Part shown: positions 15,029-16,314 of the stretch, piece by piece | Numbering within the stretch: position 1 is the first letter of the stretch | How the letters are laid out: every line of letters starts with the position of its first letter | Source: Candidatus Omnitrophota bacterium | GTDB taxonomy: Bacteria > Omnitrophota > Gorgyraeia > Gygaellales > Profunditerraquicolaceae | DNA length: 16,314 nt | NCBI GenBank assembly: GCA_017995695.1 | Contig: JAGOIJ010000022.1 | Location: forward strand, 1 to 16,314 | Direction: 5' to 3' | Translations under genes and position numbers: made by a program | The notes under the pieces: generated by a model | What the model was told of the DNA's origin: nothing | The model's database searches: none | The model's input: the letters and a program-made list of their open reading frames with translations, nothing else

Positions 15029-16314
15029 ATGTCAGGGATAATACTATTCATATTGGCTGTCGTCGGGGCAAGCGGCATTATTGCCCAGATGGTGCTGGCG
15101 CGCGAGCTGTTGGTTAGTTTCAGCGGTAATGAGCTTGCGTTAGGATTAGTGCTGGCTAACTGGATGCTGGCAGAATCCCTGGGCGTTTTTCTTGCTGGTA
15201 GGTTTGCCGCTAAAGGTAAACAGGTAGCATTAACCTTCGCCGGCCTGCAGGTTGCTTTTTCATTCTTTTTGCTGATTGCCTTATTTGTTGCTCGCGCTTA
15301 TAAAGGCATGATTGGCGTAGGCGTGGGCGAGGGGCTGGGATGGTGGCAGGCGTTGTGGTGGTCGTTTCTAATTTTATTACCCGTTGCCTTTACTCATGGG
15401 GCGATGTTTAGCATTGGTTGTCAGTTGACGGTTGGGGTCAAGGTAACGTACGTGTGGGAGACAGTAGGCACATTACTGGGGGGTCTACTTTTGACGTATG
15501 TGTTATTACCGTTTATTTCTTCGTTTCAGATTGTTTTGTTGATCGCTGGCCTAGGCGTAGTAGCGCTAGTGATTTTATTTCTTAAACGAGGGCAGCGGGT
15601 AGCAATGATATGTTTATTGGCAGTGGGCTGTTGTTTATTACTTGGTTTGTTTAAAAGCGCAGATATCTTGGAGAAAACAAGTCTTAAGCAACAATGGAAA
15701 ACAGGATTATTGCTTGCATCCCGTAATTCGGTATACGGGAATATCGTTGCTTTAAAGCATAACAACCAATGTACTTTTTATTATAATGGGGTTCCCGCAA
15801 TAACAACGCCGCATCCGGATGCTGTTTTTATTGAAGAGATGGGGATTGTGCCGTTGCTATTCGTTGATCAGCCAAAGCGGATTCTGGTGCTTGGTTCTGG
15901 TGCAGGCGGTTTATTGTCGGAACTGTTAAAACACCCCATTGAGAAAATCGATTACGTTGAGCTTGATTCTGTGCTTATTGATTTGGTTAAGACGTATGCA
16001 ACGCCGAAGACTACCGATGCTTTATATGATGCGAGGGTTAATCTTGTGCATCAGGATCCCCGATTGTTTCTTAAAAAAGCGACTGAATGGTATGATGTCA
16101 TCATTATCGGAACTTCGTTTTCGAATGATTACGCCACTAATAGGTTCTTCACGCAAGAGTTTTTTAGCTTGTGTCTTAAGCGCCTTGACAGGCAAGGAGT
16201 TTTTGCCTTGTGGCTTCCTGGTTCGCCAGCCTATTTAAGTGATGAGGTGCGAGATCTTACCGGGAGCGTGGTCAATGCCCTTAAACAATCTGGTTGCTTT
16301 GTGCGCGTTATCCC
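15029..16314 (+). CDS. Polytopic membrane protein fused to a spermidine-synthase-like domain, 3'-truncated by window edge
   Basis: 428 codons are visible and the frame is open to the end. The first half has about six hydrophobic segments (near residues 1-24, 35-57, 66-90, 108-130, 142-184 and 190-208) with FSGNELALGLVLANWMLAES and YVWETVGTLLGG. These are typical of membrane modules fused to spermidine-synthase-like Rossmann domains. The second half has SVYGNIV (234-240), a SAM-loop VLGSGAGGLLSELLKHP (287-303), the acidic VELD (310-313) and TNRFFTQEFF (370-379). Polyamine-synthase residues are missing: the usual DExxYHExLxH region reads PDAVFIEEMGIVP, and the YDVIxxD catalytic Asp is G361 (YDVIIIG). 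It is thus unlikely to make spermidine, and the real substrate is unknown. The ATG at 15029 is the first start in frame and shows no SD. Confidence 0.88.
   Translation, partial: MSGIILFILAVVGASGIIAQMVLARELLVSFSGNELALGLVLANWMLAESLGVFLAGRFAAKGKQVALTFAGLQVAFSFFLLIALFVARAYKGMIGVGVGEGLGWWQALWWSFLILLPVAFTHGAMFSIGCQLTVGVKVTYVWETVGTLLGGLLLTYVLLPFISSFQIVLLIAGLGVVALVILFLKRGQRVAMICLLAVGCCLLLGLFKSADILEKTSLKQQWKTGLLLASRNSVYGNIVALKHNNQCTFYYNGVPAITTPHPDAVFIEEMGIVPLLFVDQPKRILVLGSGAGGLLSELLKHPIEKIDYVELDSVLIDLVKTYATPKTTDALYDARVNLVHQDPRLFLKKATEWYDVIIIGTSFSNDYATNRFFTQEFFSLCLKRLDRQGVFALWLPGSPAYLSDEVRDLTGSVVNALKQSGCFVRVI

Noticed and set aside
1..16314. CRISPR arrays, tRNA/rRNA genes, insertion sequences, phage genes
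   Set aside because: No regularly spaced repeats, no cloverleaf-like segment in the short gaps, and no transposase or integrase motif in any frame. The gaps are too short to hide such elements.

Overview
The window looks like a chromosomal stretch from an uncultivated Gram-negative bacterium. GT9 heptosyltransferase-type enzymes, a GmhB-like phosphatase, a mannose-1-phosphate guanylyltransferase and a processive-glycolipid-type glycosyltransferase all point to an outer envelope with surface glycans. The gene style and mix (fused membrane/spermidine-synthase-like protein, tandem GalT homologues, short overlapping genes) resemble Omnitrophota or related lineages. That assignment is inference from gene content, not shown by any marker gene here. 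All recognised genes are on the + strand and no stretch over about 100 bases is empty.

Region 1 (1-7742) is a surface-polysaccharide or LPS cluster. It opens with the 3' part of an O-carbamoyltransferase, a three-helix SxtJ-type membrane protein and a 49-residue DUF5989/SxtK-type membrane peptide. This is the same trio order as sxtI-sxtJ-sxtK of the saxitoxin cluster. Two GT9 glycosyltransferases flank a GDP-mannose-type pyrophosphorylase, followed by a WaaE-like GT2 enzyme, a CDP-paratose-2-epimerase-like dehydrogenase and a GmhB-like HAD phosphatase. Gaps are tiny, with stop/start overlaps (ATGA, TTGA), so this is very likely one or two polycistronic transcripts that make, activate, transfer and carbamoylate sugars. 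Two hairpins sit in the only sizeable gap (1987-2079).

Region 2 (7747-11648) holds an MGDG-synthase/UgtP-like glycolipid glycosyltransferase overlapping a PriA homologue, then fmt. The priA-fmt neighbourhood is common in bacteria, although def is absent here. The PriA homologue keeps its eight zinc cysteines and the DEEH motif but has lost Walker A, the SAT motif and the arginine-rich motif VI, so it is probably not an active helicase.

Region 3 (11649-14963) starts at a good extended -10 promoter and contains two tandem GalT-family genes and gap (GAPDH), ending in a strong intrinsic terminator. The first GalT homologue carries Arg in place of the nucleophilic His of the HxH motif, and the second has an intact HPH. 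This looks like an active/inactive paralogue pair in sugar-phosphate metabolism.

Region 4 (15029-end) is the 5' part of a polytopic membrane protein fused to a spermidine-synthase-like Rossmann domain that lacks the usual catalytic Asp and polyamine-binding signature.

The features most worth a second look are the GalT pseudoenzyme pair, the helicase-dead PriA, the carbamoyltransferase/SxtJ/SxtK-like module and the divergent spermidine-synthase-like fusion.
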